Source: Phylloscopus collybita
Lineage: Eukaryota; Chordata; Aves; Passeriformes; Phylloscopidae
Direction: 5' to 3'
DNA: 64,000 nt
NCBI GenBank assembly: GCA_027886175.1
Contig: JAJNNQ010000023.1
Coordinates: forward strand, 5,504,501-5,568,500
Shown here in pieces: positions 45,986 through 58,202 of the stretch. The first letter of the stretch is position 1; each line of letters opens with the position of its first letter. Below the pieces are notes generated by a model. It made no database searches, was not told the DNA's origin, and saw only the letters and a program-made list of their open reading frames with translations. The position numbers and the translations under genes were made by a program.

Positions 45986-48351
45986 ATGTGTATGAATTAC
46001 CTGAGCTGAAGTTGAGAACTGCAGAATTTGAACTCAGTGAGTTGCAGTGCCAGGCCCTGGACTCAGCTCCAGGGACCTTGGAGAACAGGACACAACAAAG
46101 GAGCACTGCTGTGTGAACCACCCACAATTCAGCTTCCCACAGCAGAAATAACCAGATCAGTTTAATTTTGGTGGCCATTACCAGACTCCTGATAAGGAGA
46201 GAGGTCTGTTCTCCACCCCCACAATGAACACAGCACAGGCTGTAGCTGTCCCTTGGACCTTCTGTGCAGCCATGCTGGAACCTCTGAGCAGCTTCAAGGA
46301 TCCTGGACTGCAATTTTGAAAAGTTACTGACTTGTGCTGAATTAAGTGAGCCCTACTGACCAAAAGCACCTTGAAATTGTGCTTGGGTGGGGACCTGGGG
46401 TGAGGTGATAGGAGGAACTAAGCAGCATTGAGGGGGTCACATATTTCTGTAAATTAAAGTCACCTTCCAAGGTTTAACTCACACTGGCAATTCTAAGGAA
46501 GCAAATTGCATGTTCACACAAGAAAATACAAATTAACTTGCATACCTGAGCAAATGCTTCCTTTTCCCTTTTTTTATGTCCTTCCTATCCAAGCAAGTGC
46601 ATTTACCTGACAGCTAAATACTGGGTGTGCACAAATGACCCTAGCGATTGACCTGGCACTCGGTGAGAACAGAATGTTGCAATGTAAACGTTTGGTCCCA
46701 GAAATTCAGCCACAAACTTCAGCAGAAGATAAATAACTGGGTGAAGCAGACTGAACACAAAGCAGGCATCTCTCATTCCTCTCTCAGAAGATTAAAAAAA
46801 TCATTCATGCTTAAATGTTAAAATCATTAAAACAAAAATTCCCCACACTTACACTGAGAGAACTTGAAGCTCTCTTTCTGACTTGTCTCCTTTCAAAGCA
46901 CCAGAACCAAACCCTGCATGTCAAATCTTTATATTGAAAGGTGCTGCAAAAAAAACATAACTGTGTTCCAAAAGATTTTTCCTTGCACGGCCCTTCACAG
47001 AGCTGGTTACAGTGGAAACGAGAAAATCAGCCTGGGAGTAGGATAAGCGCACTGACCTTTAAACAAATTATCTCAGTTTAAATCACAGGAATAGAAATAT
47101 TACAGAATGCAAGAAGAGTCTCCACTCTCAGAGTTGCTCAACCTCTTGGGCAGTTTAGGTATTAGTATCTTAAGTCCAGGCATTCAAATAGGAATAATAC
47201 ACATTCTCTGCTTTTCAGCAATTGATCCAGCATTTTTCTAATTCCTCTAAAAAGCAAAACCATCCAGCTAAAATGAGGTACCAAATGATGTGCTTTTAAG
47301 GCCAGTGTTGTCCACGGCTGTGCCGTGAGTGGAAAGACAAACCAGATGGCAAACTCAGTAAAAGGGAGCCAGTTAAACAGAGACAGATGAAGGCCAAAAA
47401 ACCCCCTTTGCTCCATTATTGCTTTCAAACCTGGTTGTCATGGCACTGGAAATGGATACCACTGCCAGCCTCCCACCCCTGCCCAGCCAGCTCTTCCCAG
47501 CCTCTGCCCAAAGCAGGCAGCTCACACTGGTGTGAAAAGCACAGGCTGCTCCCACCAGAGAGGGGGATGTGCATGGAGCAGCATCTTCTGTCACACCGAG
47601 TGCATCCAACAGGAAAAGACTGACCTTTGGTCTCAAATTCCAGCGTCAGAACACCGAGGTTCAGCTGATTTTAATCCTGTGCTCGCTCTGTAGCTCTCAG
47701 CTCACTGCCAAGAGCCAAGGACTATCCACTTAGCACTGGGTCTCTGTATGGCTGGCGCTGCCATGGAGCATAAACTGACCTTTGTCAGATTTACACATTA
47801 AAGCAGTTTCTCTTCCCCCTTGACAATGTCCATTAGCAAGGAATACTATTTGCTGAGAAGATGGAAAAGAGTAAGGGATGCAACTTCAAAATAGCCCTGG
47901 AAAAACTTGAGTTGTTGTGCCAGCCTCTGAATTCTTTCCCCTCCCACTTCCATTTGATTTTTAGAATATATTCAGTTAAAATTGGTAAAATCTGCTAAAA
48001 TAAATACCTTAGAATGTCACAGTGAAGTTGCATCACATTTCTCTTTTTAATAGAGCATACAAAATGTGGCTTTACAATGGGTTTAGTAAGCTGTAAATCA
48101 GCACTTTTTTTCAGTTTAGTTTCTGAGCTATTAATCCCTAATACAGAGACAGAATGCTGATTTGCTGGCCTAGGACTTCCCAAGAGAATAGTTCCAATAA
48201 TCCCCATGACATGGAAAGGAGATGTTACTGAATCACCTGAGGCCCTGCTAGACACACCCCATCACCCAGTAACTCAAATGTTCACAGAGCTTAAAGGTCT
48301 TAATTATCAAGGAAAAAAAAAATAGAATTCCATTTTGGGTTCAGTGAGCTG

Positions 48352-48419
48352 AAGTGGAATTTGTTCAAATAATTGCAGTCACAAAAAAAACCAAGTGGAA
48401 TTTGTTCAAATAATTGCAG
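48352..48419. repeat. 27-bp direct repeat
   Basis: Two identical 27-mers starting AAGTGGAATTTG and ending AATAATTGCAG occupy 48352-48378 and 48393-48419, separated by 14 nt. A local tandem duplication, just beyond the 3' end of TOB1. Confidence 0.9.
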
Positions 48420-48589
48420 GCAAGTCCCTAATAGGGTTCTGTGATTTCTCAGGGGTATTTTGGGTAAGGAACCCCCCAGGAGGTGCAGTCACAGCTTTGC
48501 TCCTGAGTCAGACTCTGGTGCATCCCCAGCACAAGGAACACGGTGCTCAGATCGTCAGCAGGACACAAAGAATACACACACCACCACAG

Positions 48590-49419
48590 CCAAGTAATTT
48601 TAAAGAATTTTAATACAAACTTAATATAAACTATTTCAGTCCCTCTTAACATGTAAGACACTGACTCAAAATACTTTTATACCTTTTTTCAAGTATTGCA
48701 CAATGTAGGTACAAAATTAATATTTACGATTACATTTTCTTCCATAATATATAGCAAAAATCTTTAAACTTTTAACAGAAAATACAATTTGTGTTTCTTT
48801 TGAAAAAAGCAAATATTTCGTACATTTTAATTCCACCACTAAGGAATATTCTGTACACAACTTTTTTACTTTTTTTTTTAGTATTGATGTCTTTAAGATG
48901 GATATCTTACAATTTCAGTAAAAAAAATACAACATGAAGCTGCTGCAGCTGTCACAGATCACTGTAGTAAAAAGATATAAATGCAATACCATGTTGTAGA
49001 AACAATATATATACTCTGATATTTTACAAACTTTGTACTAAATTAAATTATACAATTAGAAAAAGACCAATAAACCCACCTATTAGTGCCAATTTTTTAT
49101 ATATATACATATATGTCTGAGCACATATATATATAGACACATGAAAAAATTAGCCACTTCCTTGCTATATCTTAAATACTGTAAGAGGCCATATTTTTGA
49201 GAGTATATTTTTGTAATGCACAGTCAGTATAAAATAATTTTGTGCTTGGTTGGCAAATGAAAAAATGATGCATGTTGTATTTATCTAACCAAGCCTGAAT
49301 GTATTCATACTACAAGCCTTAAAAAAAATCTCAAGAGGTGGAAAAAAAGATACACCCTTGGGTACGTGCATTTTAACTTGTACAATAGTATTTACTTGGA
49401 TTTCACTTTCGGTTTATTT
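48590..49419 (-). other. TOB1: TOB1 3' UTR
   Basis: AT-rich sequence after the TOB1 stop, with many U-rich segments on the minus strand. ATTAAA (plus-strand TTTAAT at 48609-48614) is a likely poly(A) signal. A U/AU-rich 3' UTR fits an unstable, rapidly induced mRNA. Confidence 0.65.
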
Positions 49420-50391
49420 TTAGTTAGCCATGACTGGCTGGAATTGCTGGTTAGAATACTGCATGTTGTTTAAACTAAAATTCAAGCCATCCACAAAAGA
49501 CTTCTCATTTAGACCTCCATAGGCTGCAAACATATCAAAGGCATTACTGTACTGGAGAGGACTGAGGTTAAGGGAGCTGTCACCAGGAAAGATGCTACTG
49601 GTACTACCTTGACCCTGCATGTTGGGGAAAATGAACTCCTTTGCGTTAGGAGACAGGGCAGAAGTCTTCTGCTGTTGCTGTTGCTGACTGCCTAGGCTGA
49701 GCCCATAGAGAGAGTGCATGGAGGAGGAGAGGGATTTCTGCTTCAACAGGTCACTGACATTCAAGCCAAGGTTGGTGGGAGAGGTGCGGGCGACCTTGTT
49801 GCCACGGCCGCTATTCTTCATTTTGGTTGAGCCAAACTTGGTGGCAGCAAATGTGGCAGTGGTGAAGGTTAAAGGCTGAGTGGAGCGGGGCATGAAGGTC
49901 GGGCTCACAGCAGCTGAGTGACCAAAGGGAGGAGAAGGAGAACTAGACACTGAAGATGCTGGGTCATTAATAGGCATGAACACCTGGGCCTCGGGGTTAA
50001 AGCTGTTCTTGATTTCCTTATCCAACTCACATCCATTTTCATTATCATCCACATAAAGCACTTTCACTGGTCCCTTTTCACCGATTTGGTATGAAACCTC
50101 AAACGGGTCAATCCAAACGCTAAGATCCTGAGGCAAGTTGCCACGAACATCATCAATGTCCAAACCACTCTCTTTGGATGCTTGCTCTATAACTGGGTCC
50201 ACCTTCTCCCCTATATGAATACATCTAAACCCTGATCCTTTGTATGGCTTTTCTGGATACCAGTGCCCTTCATACTTCTTTTTCAGAAGTCTTTCAAGCT
50301 CTTCACCAAAAATGTTGACACGTCGTCTGGGAAGCTTATTGTACAAATATGAAATAATAAAATTGAGTGCTACTTGGATTTCAAGCTGCAT
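49420..50391 (-). CDS. TOB1: TOB1, BTG/Tob family antiproliferative protein
   Basis: Single uninterrupted frame of 323 residues (human 345). Residues 1-115 form the BTG/Tob domain, with box A ([20 protein letters not shown]) and box B ([17 protein letters not shown]), which binds the CNOT7/CNOT8 deadenylases. A basic nuclear-import-like segment is at 21-39 (PRRRVN to LLKKK). Two PAM2-type motifs for PABPC1 binding are near 130-140 ([10 protein letters not shown]) and 245-257 ([13 protein letters not shown]). Ser-Pro sites at 151, 153 and 163 match the ERK sites of human Tob. The poly-Gln stretch is only Q236-Q241; the long Pro/Gln insert of human is missing. The family recruits CCR4-NOT to PABP-coated mRNA for deadenylation and restrains proliferation. 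The start ATG lies 27 nt inside the exon that begins near 50417. Confidence 0.98.
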   Translation of the reverse strand: MQLEIQVALNFIISYLYNKLPRRRVNIFGEELERLLKKKYEGHWYPEKPYKGSGFRCIHIGEKVDPVIEQASKESGLDIDDVRGNLPQDLSVWIDPFEVSYQIGEKGPVKVLYVDDNENGCELDKEIKNSFNPEAQVFMPINDPASSVSSSPSPPFGHSAAVSPTFMPRSTQPLTFTTATFAATKFGSTKMKNSGRGNKVARTSPTNLGLNVSDLLKQKSLSSSMHSLYGLSLGSQQQQQQKTSALSPNAKEFIFPNMQGQGSTSSIFPGDSSLNLSPLQYSNAFDMFAAYGGLNEKSFVDGLNFSLNNMQYSNQQFQPVMAN

Positions 50392-50417
50392 AGCTGCTGT
50401 GCCACAGAGTTATAAGT
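50392..50417 (-). other. TOB1: TOB1 coding-exon acceptor and 5' UTR part
   Basis: The minus strand reads a T-rich stretch, then GAAACAG|ACTTAT, then 26 nt of 5' UTR before the ATG. This acceptor pairs with the donor at 52764. Confidence 0.6.
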
Positions 50418-52763
50418 CTGTTTCAAAACCCAAAGAAGAAAGTGTTCAAGATGCCACAGGGAAACAAAATTTCATTCAAAGTGCTGATTCGAGTTGATTA
50501 TTATTATCCTTCACCTTGAGTGCTCTTGCTCCTTTAAGAAAAAACAAAAGCAAAGACATCCAAATAAGAACAGTGTAAGATCAAGTTCCGAGGCCTATTC
50601 TTTTAGCTTCGCTTTCTGCAGAAAATAGGTTACTTTTCAAGTGAAAAAAATGTGCATCAAGCTATTTCTGTTCCTGCCTGTGAAAGGTGAGGATGTCAGC
50701 TCTATTCAGCGTGACTTACTAACAACACTAGAGGATGGGCTTGTGTTTACATATACAGCATGGGGCACTTCCAAATCACAAGTGCTGGGTGTTCAGTTAT
50801 TCACAAAGCAGCAAGGATAATTTTTAAGACATCACAGAACTGCCAAGCCTGTCAAGGGTTCAATTACCAACCTGTTTTTGGATGATTTATAGTACTCAGC
50901 TGCAAAATTTAGTACCAGACCATTAGTTTAGCCTGAAAGGTCTTAGTCCAAGGGTCATTTATCATTTAAAGTTTGAAAACATATTGACTGCAACCGCAGG
51001 CTGCAGAATTTTAAAAATGTTAACAACTGCTTTATAAGGTTTCATACAAATAGCTAAAATGATGCAACATTTATTTTAAGTCCAAGCAAATCCTCTTCCT
51101 AAACTCTGCAAGGGTGAAATGATGCAAACTGAGGAGAAAATGTCCGCTGTGCACATCAAACAGTTCACATTGAAATGCAGTCAGCACATTCACAATAGCT
51201 TCATGCATGTTCTGTCAGAAGGGTGGCCAAGACTGATAAATTAATTCACACTTCTTTTGCTTTCTACAAATTATTCTCTATTTTCAGATGCAAGATGCAG
51301 TTATATACCCAGTTATTGGGTCTACAGCACTGTCTGTAGCTCAGATTTCAAAAAGTTCCTGGGCTAACAGGGCTTTTGACAGCCTCAAACTAGACTGCCT
51401 TTCTCCTTCCCCAAGACTCCATTTTATATTTAATGTAGTTGCCACTCCTTCACAAGGGGCAAAAGAGAAATTAACTGTCTAAAGTTAGAGAAGGGACAAG
51501 AATCAGGTACTAGCACATGAACTGCTAACAGAAATCCTGCAGTATTTTGGTATAAACACACACACACCACACATCTCTGTCAAGAAGTTCCAACACAACA
51601 AAATATGGGGATTTTTTTTTGGCTCAAGCTAAAAGCCCAAAGAGAATTTCAATTAACAGTGGGTTTTTCTGCACTGCATCACTAACAAAATTTAGCGTAG
51701 CTGTCACTAAAGATTAGAGAAATCGAAGTTAAATGAACAATGTGACTAAATGGCTTTTTTAATTCTTGCTCCAAATAATCTCCTTTTAAAATCTGGAACC
51801 CTAGTTCCAAGCCATTCGTGTTCTCCCCAACATGGTATGGGAATAGTTTGAAAGGCTCTATGATAAGGCGACCTTTAAACGTTTGCTGGATCAGCACCGG
51901 GTGGGGATAAGGAAAAGATCAAGGGCAAACAGAAGATATTTACAAAAGGGGCACAATCAGTCCCGAAAAGCTGATTGGGTGGTTAAACGGGACATTTAAA
52001 AATGATTTATTAATCCATCTGTGCTGCTTCCCTTCCTCCATGTCCTTTAAGAAAGGAATGTTCCTTTCAGAGCGCACCAGGCTGACGCTGTAAAATTTCT
52101 CTACGCGAAAACGGATCCACGGTACAAAAAAGCAGCTGATCAAACATATCGGCTTGATCATTTCGAACTTGTTCTTTTTATGTATTCATGGGAAGACGGC
52201 AGCATTTCTGGGGGGCCTGAGCCCATACGTGGCCCGGCAGCAGCAGCGCCCTGGCAGGAGCCTTAAGCAGGGGGAGTTACATAACCAGGCAGTTGGGTCT
52301 CATTAGATTTCTGCTCACAGCCCTGGAGCTCCGGCGGCAGCGGGAGGGGAAGGAAGAGCATTTTCTGGGCCCGTAAGAAAGAGAAGGAGGAAAAAAGGAA
52401 GGGGGATTTCTGGAGGGCGGGTGGGGGTTGCGGGGCCCCTCTCCCGGCGCACGGTCGGGCAGGTCCCGCAGGGCGCTGCCGGCGCTCCCGGAGCGGCCCA
52501 GGGCCGATTACTCAGCCAGCACCGCTCGTCCTCCCCGCCCAAGCGCGGCCAGAGCGGCCCGGGGGGGGGGGGGGGGGGGGCGGAGAGCGACCCCTCACAG
52601 CCCGGCCGTGCCCCCTTCCCCGAAGAGCCCCTGCACCCACCGAGTCCCCCCCGGCACCGCCGGGCCGTGAGCGCCTCAGCACACCCCGCCCAGGGGCCGT
52701 GGCCGGGCCGTGCTGCCTCAGCCCCCCACCCGCGCTCCCCCGCGCCGCACGGCCGGTACTCAC
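50418..52763 (-). other. TOB1: TOB1 5' intron
   Basis: About 2.35 kb between the non-coding first exon and the coding exon, if the donor CCTGG|GTGAGT and acceptor GAAACAG are used. The right third is CpG-rich and contains a G20 run; the left part is ordinary AT-rich sequence. Confidence 0.6.
52561..52580. repeat. Poly(G) run, 20 nt
   Basis: Uninterrupted G20 following GCGGCCC within the TOB1 CpG island. A strong G-quadruplex candidate on the plus strand, and a place where read errors are likely. Confidence 0.9.
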
Positions 52764-53033
52764 CCAGGGCTGCGGGCGTAGTGCAAATAGTCCCGGCGGG
52801 GGTGTGAGGGCGGGTGGGGGGGGGTGGGCGGCTCAGCACCCGACCCCCATCTCCGAGCGCCGGCTCCCTCGGCGAGGATGGGAGGGGAGAGGAAAGAGAA
52901 GAAGAAAAAAAAAAAAAAGGGAGGGGGAAGGGTCGAAAAAAAAAAAAGGGGGGGAGGGGAGGGGGGAGGGCAGCGCTGCTCACACCCCCACGACGGGCGC
53001 GCTCGGCGGCCCCAGCTGCACTCCCTCTGCTTC
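52764..53033 (-). other. TOB1: TOB1 non-coding first exon
   Basis: The 3' border is a consensus donor (CCTGG|GTGAGTAC). The 5' border is inferred about 25-30 nt downstream of the TATA box. The exon is strikingly pyrimidine-rich on the transcribed strand around 52895-52970, with T14 and T12 runs and C-rich blocks. Confidence 0.55.
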
Positions 53034-53056
53034 TGCCCCGCCGCCCGCCGCGCCCC

Positions 53057-53064
53057 TACTTATA
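53057..53064 (-). promoter_or_regulatory. TOB1: TOB1 TATA box
   Basis: The minus strand reads GGGTATAAGTAGGGG in a GC-rich setting with GC boxes just upstream (GGGGCGGGGC). Positioned correctly for a start near 53,030. Confidence 0.7.
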
Positions 53065-53249
53065 CCCTCCCTTGCCCCGCCCACAGCCGCGCCCCTATCA
53101 CCACGCCCTTCGCGGCCACACTGCCTAAGCCCCGCCCCCCGCTGAACAGCGTCCGGGTGGCCCCGCCCCCAGCTGCCGAGCTCCGTCCCCCCCCCGGGGC
53201 CCTCCGCTGCCTCCTCTCCCCACCCGGCGCGGCGCGCGGGGCCACTCTC

Positions 53250-53279
53250 TGACGTCAGCGCGCAGCCCCGTTGCGTCAC
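53250..53279. promoter_or_regulatory. CRE pair upstream of TOB1
   Basis: Perfect palindromic CRE TGACGTCA at 53250-53257 and a half-like TTGCGTCAC at 53271-53279, about 190-220 nt upstream of the TOB1 TATA box. Suggests CREB/ATF input. Confidence 0.7.
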
Positions 53280-53349
53280 TGTCAACGTCAAACCGTGCCC
53301 TTGCGCCCCTCAGCCCCGCGGAAGGGGAAGGGAAGGGGGGGAGCGCTGA

Positions 53350-53365
53350 ACTACATCTCCCATGA
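53350..53365 (+). promoter_or_regulatory. ZNF143/THAP11-like motif
   Basis: ACTACATCTCCCATGA closely resembles the ACTACA..TCCCA promoter motif bound by ZNF143. It is commonly found near start sites, often of bidirectional promoters. Confidence 0.6.
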
Positions 53366-53523
53366 CCACCCGTGGGGGCCTCGGCAGTGGCGATGGCGGG
53401 GCTGGCCGGGGCCGCCCGCACGGCTGGCACCCCTCAGGCTCTGGGGTGATCCTTCCTGAGGGGGGGCACGGGCCGACCCCTTACATCACCAACAGCCCCC
53501 CCCGCCTTCCCCGCGCCCGACGG

Positions 53524-53620
53524 CTAAAAATACTCGCCACAGGTAGCAACGCCCGGCGATTGGCTGCCTGCCCGAGCGGCCGCCGCTGATTGGCCAATGC
53601 AACCTGGGGGGGCGGAGCCA
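53524..53620 (+). promoter_or_regulatory. Candidate divergent promoter (CCAAT palindrome, GC box)
   Basis: CTAAAAATA at 53524, ATTGG at 53559-53563, the double CCAAT palindrome ATTGGCCAAT at 53589-53598, and GGGGGCGGAGCC just after. A likely NF-Y/SP1 module. In human a non-coding antisense gene (TOB1-AS1) starts head-to-head with TOB1, so a plus-strand transcript here is plausible. Confidence 0.45.
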
Positions 53621-54934
53621 GGCCCGGTTCTGGGGGCCCAAGGGTGAGCAATGGCGCCGGCGGGGTTGGTGTGAGGTCGGGGGGGCTCTAGGGGGACTGG
53701 ATCCGATCCCTTTGGGATGGAACCCACCCCAGTATTCCTTAAAACCTCATGGGATTTGCTCTTAAACACCCCGAGGGGTGTTTAAGTGTTGGTGCTGGGG
53801 CACTTTCCCTCACCGCCAGCAGGACCCGGTTCTAGAGGACAAATAAAGAGCTTCTTTTTTTTTTTTTTTTTTTTTTTTAATTCTCCACCTCTTGCTCTGT
53901 CTGTATAATAATAAAGCATTTTGGCATAAGGGCTACATGGGCCCCGGGAGAGATTTGGAAATGCCAGTTGGAAGAAATGCCAGGACTTTGCAGCTGAGAG
54001 TATATATGAGAATGGAAGGCAGTAACCTAAAATCTGAAATATTAAGGGAAAGAAGAGGGTAATACCTAGGATTTTCCGCAGCGTAACATTTCTGATGGAA
54101 GGCTTAATTCATTGTAAAACATAGTTTTTATTCATATGTTGATGCTACTGGGATTGTGGTATTGCAAAGAACTTTAAAGTCTTGTTTAAGACTCAAAATA
54201 TTTACAATTTCCCCCTATTTCTCACCCATTTTTAAATCTAGAGGGTTGAAGTGCCTTCAAGGAAAACTGGATCACTTGTCACTATGTACCCCAAACGGAA
54301 AATAAAATGTGAAGATTATAACATTACAAGCACTGGGAACTGGGAGCTGCTGTAGCATCTCTTGGCATCTGAAAGAGAGCCCTGGGTATTTGTTTTGATC
54401 AAAAAGACACAAAGTGAAACAACTCCCGAAACGGAGAAGGTGAAGAGGCAAATAGAAGTGGGTGGTTTTGTTTTGTTCTTGTTTTGACATTAGAGCCCAG
54501 GAGTCTCCGTGGAACGACAAATGCCTTGGCAGGTGACAGCAGCCAGCGGTGACCATCCAGCTCTCGCTGTGCTCAGCGCTGGGGTGGCAGCAGCAGCTTT
54601 CCCTTTCAAGTCAGAAAAACTGCATGTGCAATGTTTTCAGGTGAGATTTCATAAGGAGCTTCACGAACCTGGTAACTGCTGCCGAGCTGCTAAAAAAAGC
54701 CAGGTTTTAAAAGCAGAGATTTTCTTTCAAATGGCTTCGGTGCTACATGAGAAGCGTTAGGGAGTGGATTAAATGTACAGAGCTGAGACATGGGTAATCA
54801 AGGCAACCATGGGATCCTTTAAAACTGTAAAAATCAGGATGTGCTTTTCTGAGGCTTATGGAGAGGAAACTTCTCATGCAGTCCCTGCTGTAGAAAACTT
54901 GGCTGTTAAATGCAACTATACAAATTTTTAATTC

Positions 54935-54962
54935 ACTACCACCCCATCATTCTATGATTCTA
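54935..54962 (+). mobile_element. Tiny CR1 3'-end remnant
   Basis: CACCCCATCATTCTATGATTCT resembles the CR1 terminus with its ATTCTRTG repeat. Too short to be sure. Confidence 0.4.
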
Positions 54963-56502
54963 AATGTTAATGGCAGGTCATTGGCCCAGGAATAACCTCT
55001 TCAAGGATCAATCTCAGATCTAGTCTTCCAGTGAAAGTTTCAATTTATCCTTGTTTGTCTGAAAAAATAGCTTTTTAACTGCAGTGATCACAGTGTGGTC
55101 CACACACACCGTGTCAGAGGTAGGTGGCCAAACTCTAGTAGTGTTAAATTATTAACACCTAAATCCAGAGCTTAATCCAGGATCATTTGTATTCTTAAAA
55201 CCTAGACTGGCTTTTTGATCCACAAGGATCAGAGTAGGGCCTGCAAGTGTTTTTCAGCCCTTTTGATTAATACACAGAAATAACAAAATGTCTGCCTCCC
55301 TGCTAGAAAAATCTTTAAAAATGCAATCAAATACAAAATAACTCCAGCAGTAAAATTTTACACATGTTGCCAATTCTGTTCAGCTGGAAGATTAATCTTA
55401 AAAGAAAAGAAGAATGATATATTCTCATCTCTCCTGACAGACCTTGACAAGTCTTCTCCCCAGCAGAACAAATCAACACAAGTATTTCAGAGCAAGGCAG
55501 GAGGCAGGAGTGAGATTAGAAGTAAGACTTTCTTAATCTATATTAAAAGAAGAAGGGTTTGGTCTCATGCCCTGTTCATAGCCAGATCCTGCAATGCTGG
55601 CCAGCAGACTGAACTATAATTTCCACAGTCTGGGTGTCTGCAGAATAATCTCTAAATCTAAGATCTCTGCATTGTAAAACTACGACATTACCACAAAACC
55701 TTGCAGAGACTGCACAGACTTGACAAAGAAACCTTCTTTTCTGCTGAAGAAATCTAAATTTGGTTCCTCAAATAATAACTAGCACTCTTTAAAAATCTAA
55801 ATTGGTATTGTTTATTGATCAACACAATGCCCAAATCCAAACTACAGTTTGTTACTCTTAAAAGTTGTTAAAAGCAATTATATATAACCAAGAAAATTTT
55901 TACTAATTATGTCAACGAGGAAAAGAATTTTAAAGCTGCAGGAAGATGGGCCCAGAATTTCCACCACCCATCCTTTTTATAGAATCCTCTTCTCTGCTAA
56001 ATGAATGTTGCTGTACAGAATATATGAGATTTATCCTGGCGGTGGACATGGAGCTTTGTATCCTACATTCCCAAATAGAGTGCTGTCTCTTATTTAACAT
56101 TTTCCTATTTAGGATCACAATTCTCCTTTTAGCGTGGGAGCCTGGGCTTTGATCTAGAAAAAAATGGAAAGCTTTTGCTATTGTATTCATCTGTCTCTTC
56201 AGCCCAGCTTTCTCCATTTGCTGATTTTAACATGTGTTCCTTTTCCCCACCGTCTATCCAGTGTGAGCAACCAGGCCCGGCTGCTCTCCAGCAGATATCT
56301 CAGCATGGAGTTTGAAATGGAATGTAGGTTCCCTGACAGTTCACTTTACCAGCAGTGATTTTTTTTTTTCCATAAATGCTGATTAGAAAGCAGGTCTGGG
56401 TTTATCAGCTGTCGCCCAGTACCGAGAGCTCTCTGACCACAAATAGAAAGCACAAAATCACCTTGTCAAGTGATGTCGTTTCGATGGAGTAAAAAATAAG
56501 CA

Positions 56503-56528
56503 GGAGCAGAATTCAGGAGCAGAATTCA
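56503..56528. repeat. 13-bp tandem duplication
   Basis: AGGAGCAGAATTC occurs twice back to back. Confidence 0.85.
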
Positions 56529-58202
56529 GGCAAAACAGCCAGGTCACCTTCTGGGAGAGCCCCAAGCTTGTCTCTAATCCTGTGACGGCGCACGTGTTGG
56601 TCCCCAGCGACGGAGAGCAGCTGGCAGGCAGGGGCTGGCACAGCTGAAGCTCTGCCAAGGAATGCCAAGCAATCCTGCACATGGCAGGATGTGTGCCATG
56701 GTTCTGTGCAACCTCCTGCCCCCGGGCCAGACAGCCCAGGCTGTGTCTGTGCTTGGCCCTCTGCTGCTCGGGGGGCTGAGGAGTGGGAGTGGTGTTGTGG
56801 GAACATGCAGGGAAGGGATGGAGGCAGGAGGAGGTGGCAGTGTCTGTCAGCTTGGGCAGAGGTACAGTAGTGACAGAGAGGGGGAAGAACAGCCCTTGAA
56901 GTGGAAGGAGGGAAATATTGCAGTAAAAGGAGGAGAAGGGAGGGCAGAGGTACAGTACTGATGGGCTGATAACAGCCCAGCATTGATCACCCCATCCCGG
57001 AAACCCTGGAAGTTTGGGTATCAGTTCCCATGGAATGCTCTGGGTCTGCCCCACAGCTTAGCTGGGCAGGCAAATCCAAGCAACAGCAACAGGACTTGCT
57101 CTGCTGTTACACTGTGTGATCTTAGTGTCTCTGCTGATACCAAGATTTTAGAAAGTTGGCTACCAAGAGCTGGAGCTTGAATGCCACAGATTGAAAGGCA
57201 GGTTCCAGATCAGGATATCTACAGCTTTGTATAGGGACTACACTGAAAATAACCTTTTAAGATGGTACATTCTTAGATACTAGTGACTCTTCTTATTTAA
57301 AAAAAAAAAAAAATATATATATATATAATATTTCTGGGCCAACATCAGTAGAAGGAACTGATCTGCAGGAGATGAGAGCTCAGAGCTCACAAGGACATTA
57401 CTCTCTCCTAAGTGGAATGCTACCAATATTATAGCTTACCTGGGAAAAGTTGATAGAGTCCTGAGCAAGACACAGAAAGCAGCTGCTGGGTAGGAAAGAG
57501 AAATAAAACCAGAAGAAACAAAGATTTTGCACCAAAGCTTTTTTCTCCCCAAAGTTTCATCCACCTTCAAGGATGAAACTTCAAGTGAAAATGTGGGTTG
57601 CTTTGCTGAAAATGGTAGAAGGTAGGATCTGTTCTTGAAGAGGAGCCTGATAAGTGGCATTTTCGGAATGGGGTACAGATTCTGGGAAGGCCAGGAAAAA
57701 AGAGTGAAATGAGGAATAAGTAACCTAAAACTGCTGTGAAAAGTAATGGTCACAAGTAGATAGAAACTGTAATAGGAGGGGGAGGGAATGGGAAATATTT
57801 TATGACCATCAGAATTTCCTATAGCTGTGAATAAATGGGATGAAGAAGGAGGAAGGAAGATTGATTTCATCCATTAGAGAGGTTGACCTTTGAAGAAAGT
57901 TTTATTAAAATCCAAAATAGTTTTTTCCTCGAGTTCACCTCTGTGCTGGGATCCTGCCAGTTTAATGTCAGTTAGTTGTACAGTATCTTTTAAGAGATAA
58001 AATGATGAGGTGAGGACTGTCCTAGCTGAGAGCCATTGGAACTTCTAAGTTAATCAGCTTCAAGTGCTTTATTACGCTCATTCCAAACAATGATTCATAA
58101 ACAGTTTTAAAGAGACAGAAAGCTGCTTTTTAAACTGTCAGTGTTTTCATGGGGATCAAAAATAAATACTGAAGATGAAGGGCTGCTGATATTTTGCCCT
58201 TT

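Larger units (their letters stand above)
27126..48585. other. Intergenic region between WFIKKN2 and TOB1
   Basis: About 21 kb with no recognised protein gene. Contents are CR1 remnants, low-complexity tracts and two small CpG-rich patches, listed separately. Other stretches are ordinary unique sequence with many short, unconvincing frames. Confidence 0.7.
52420..53660. promoter_or_regulatory. TOB1: TOB1 CpG island
   Basis: About 1.2 kb of GC- and CpG-dense DNA covering the first exon, TATA box and upstream elements. Several GGGCGG/CCGCCC boxes are present. Confidence 0.85.

Noticed and set aside
52315..53291. Long Pro/Arg/Gly-rich frames on both strands in the TOB1 CpG island
   Set aside because: GC-rich DNA has few stop codons. 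The region reads better as promoter, non-coding exon and intron.
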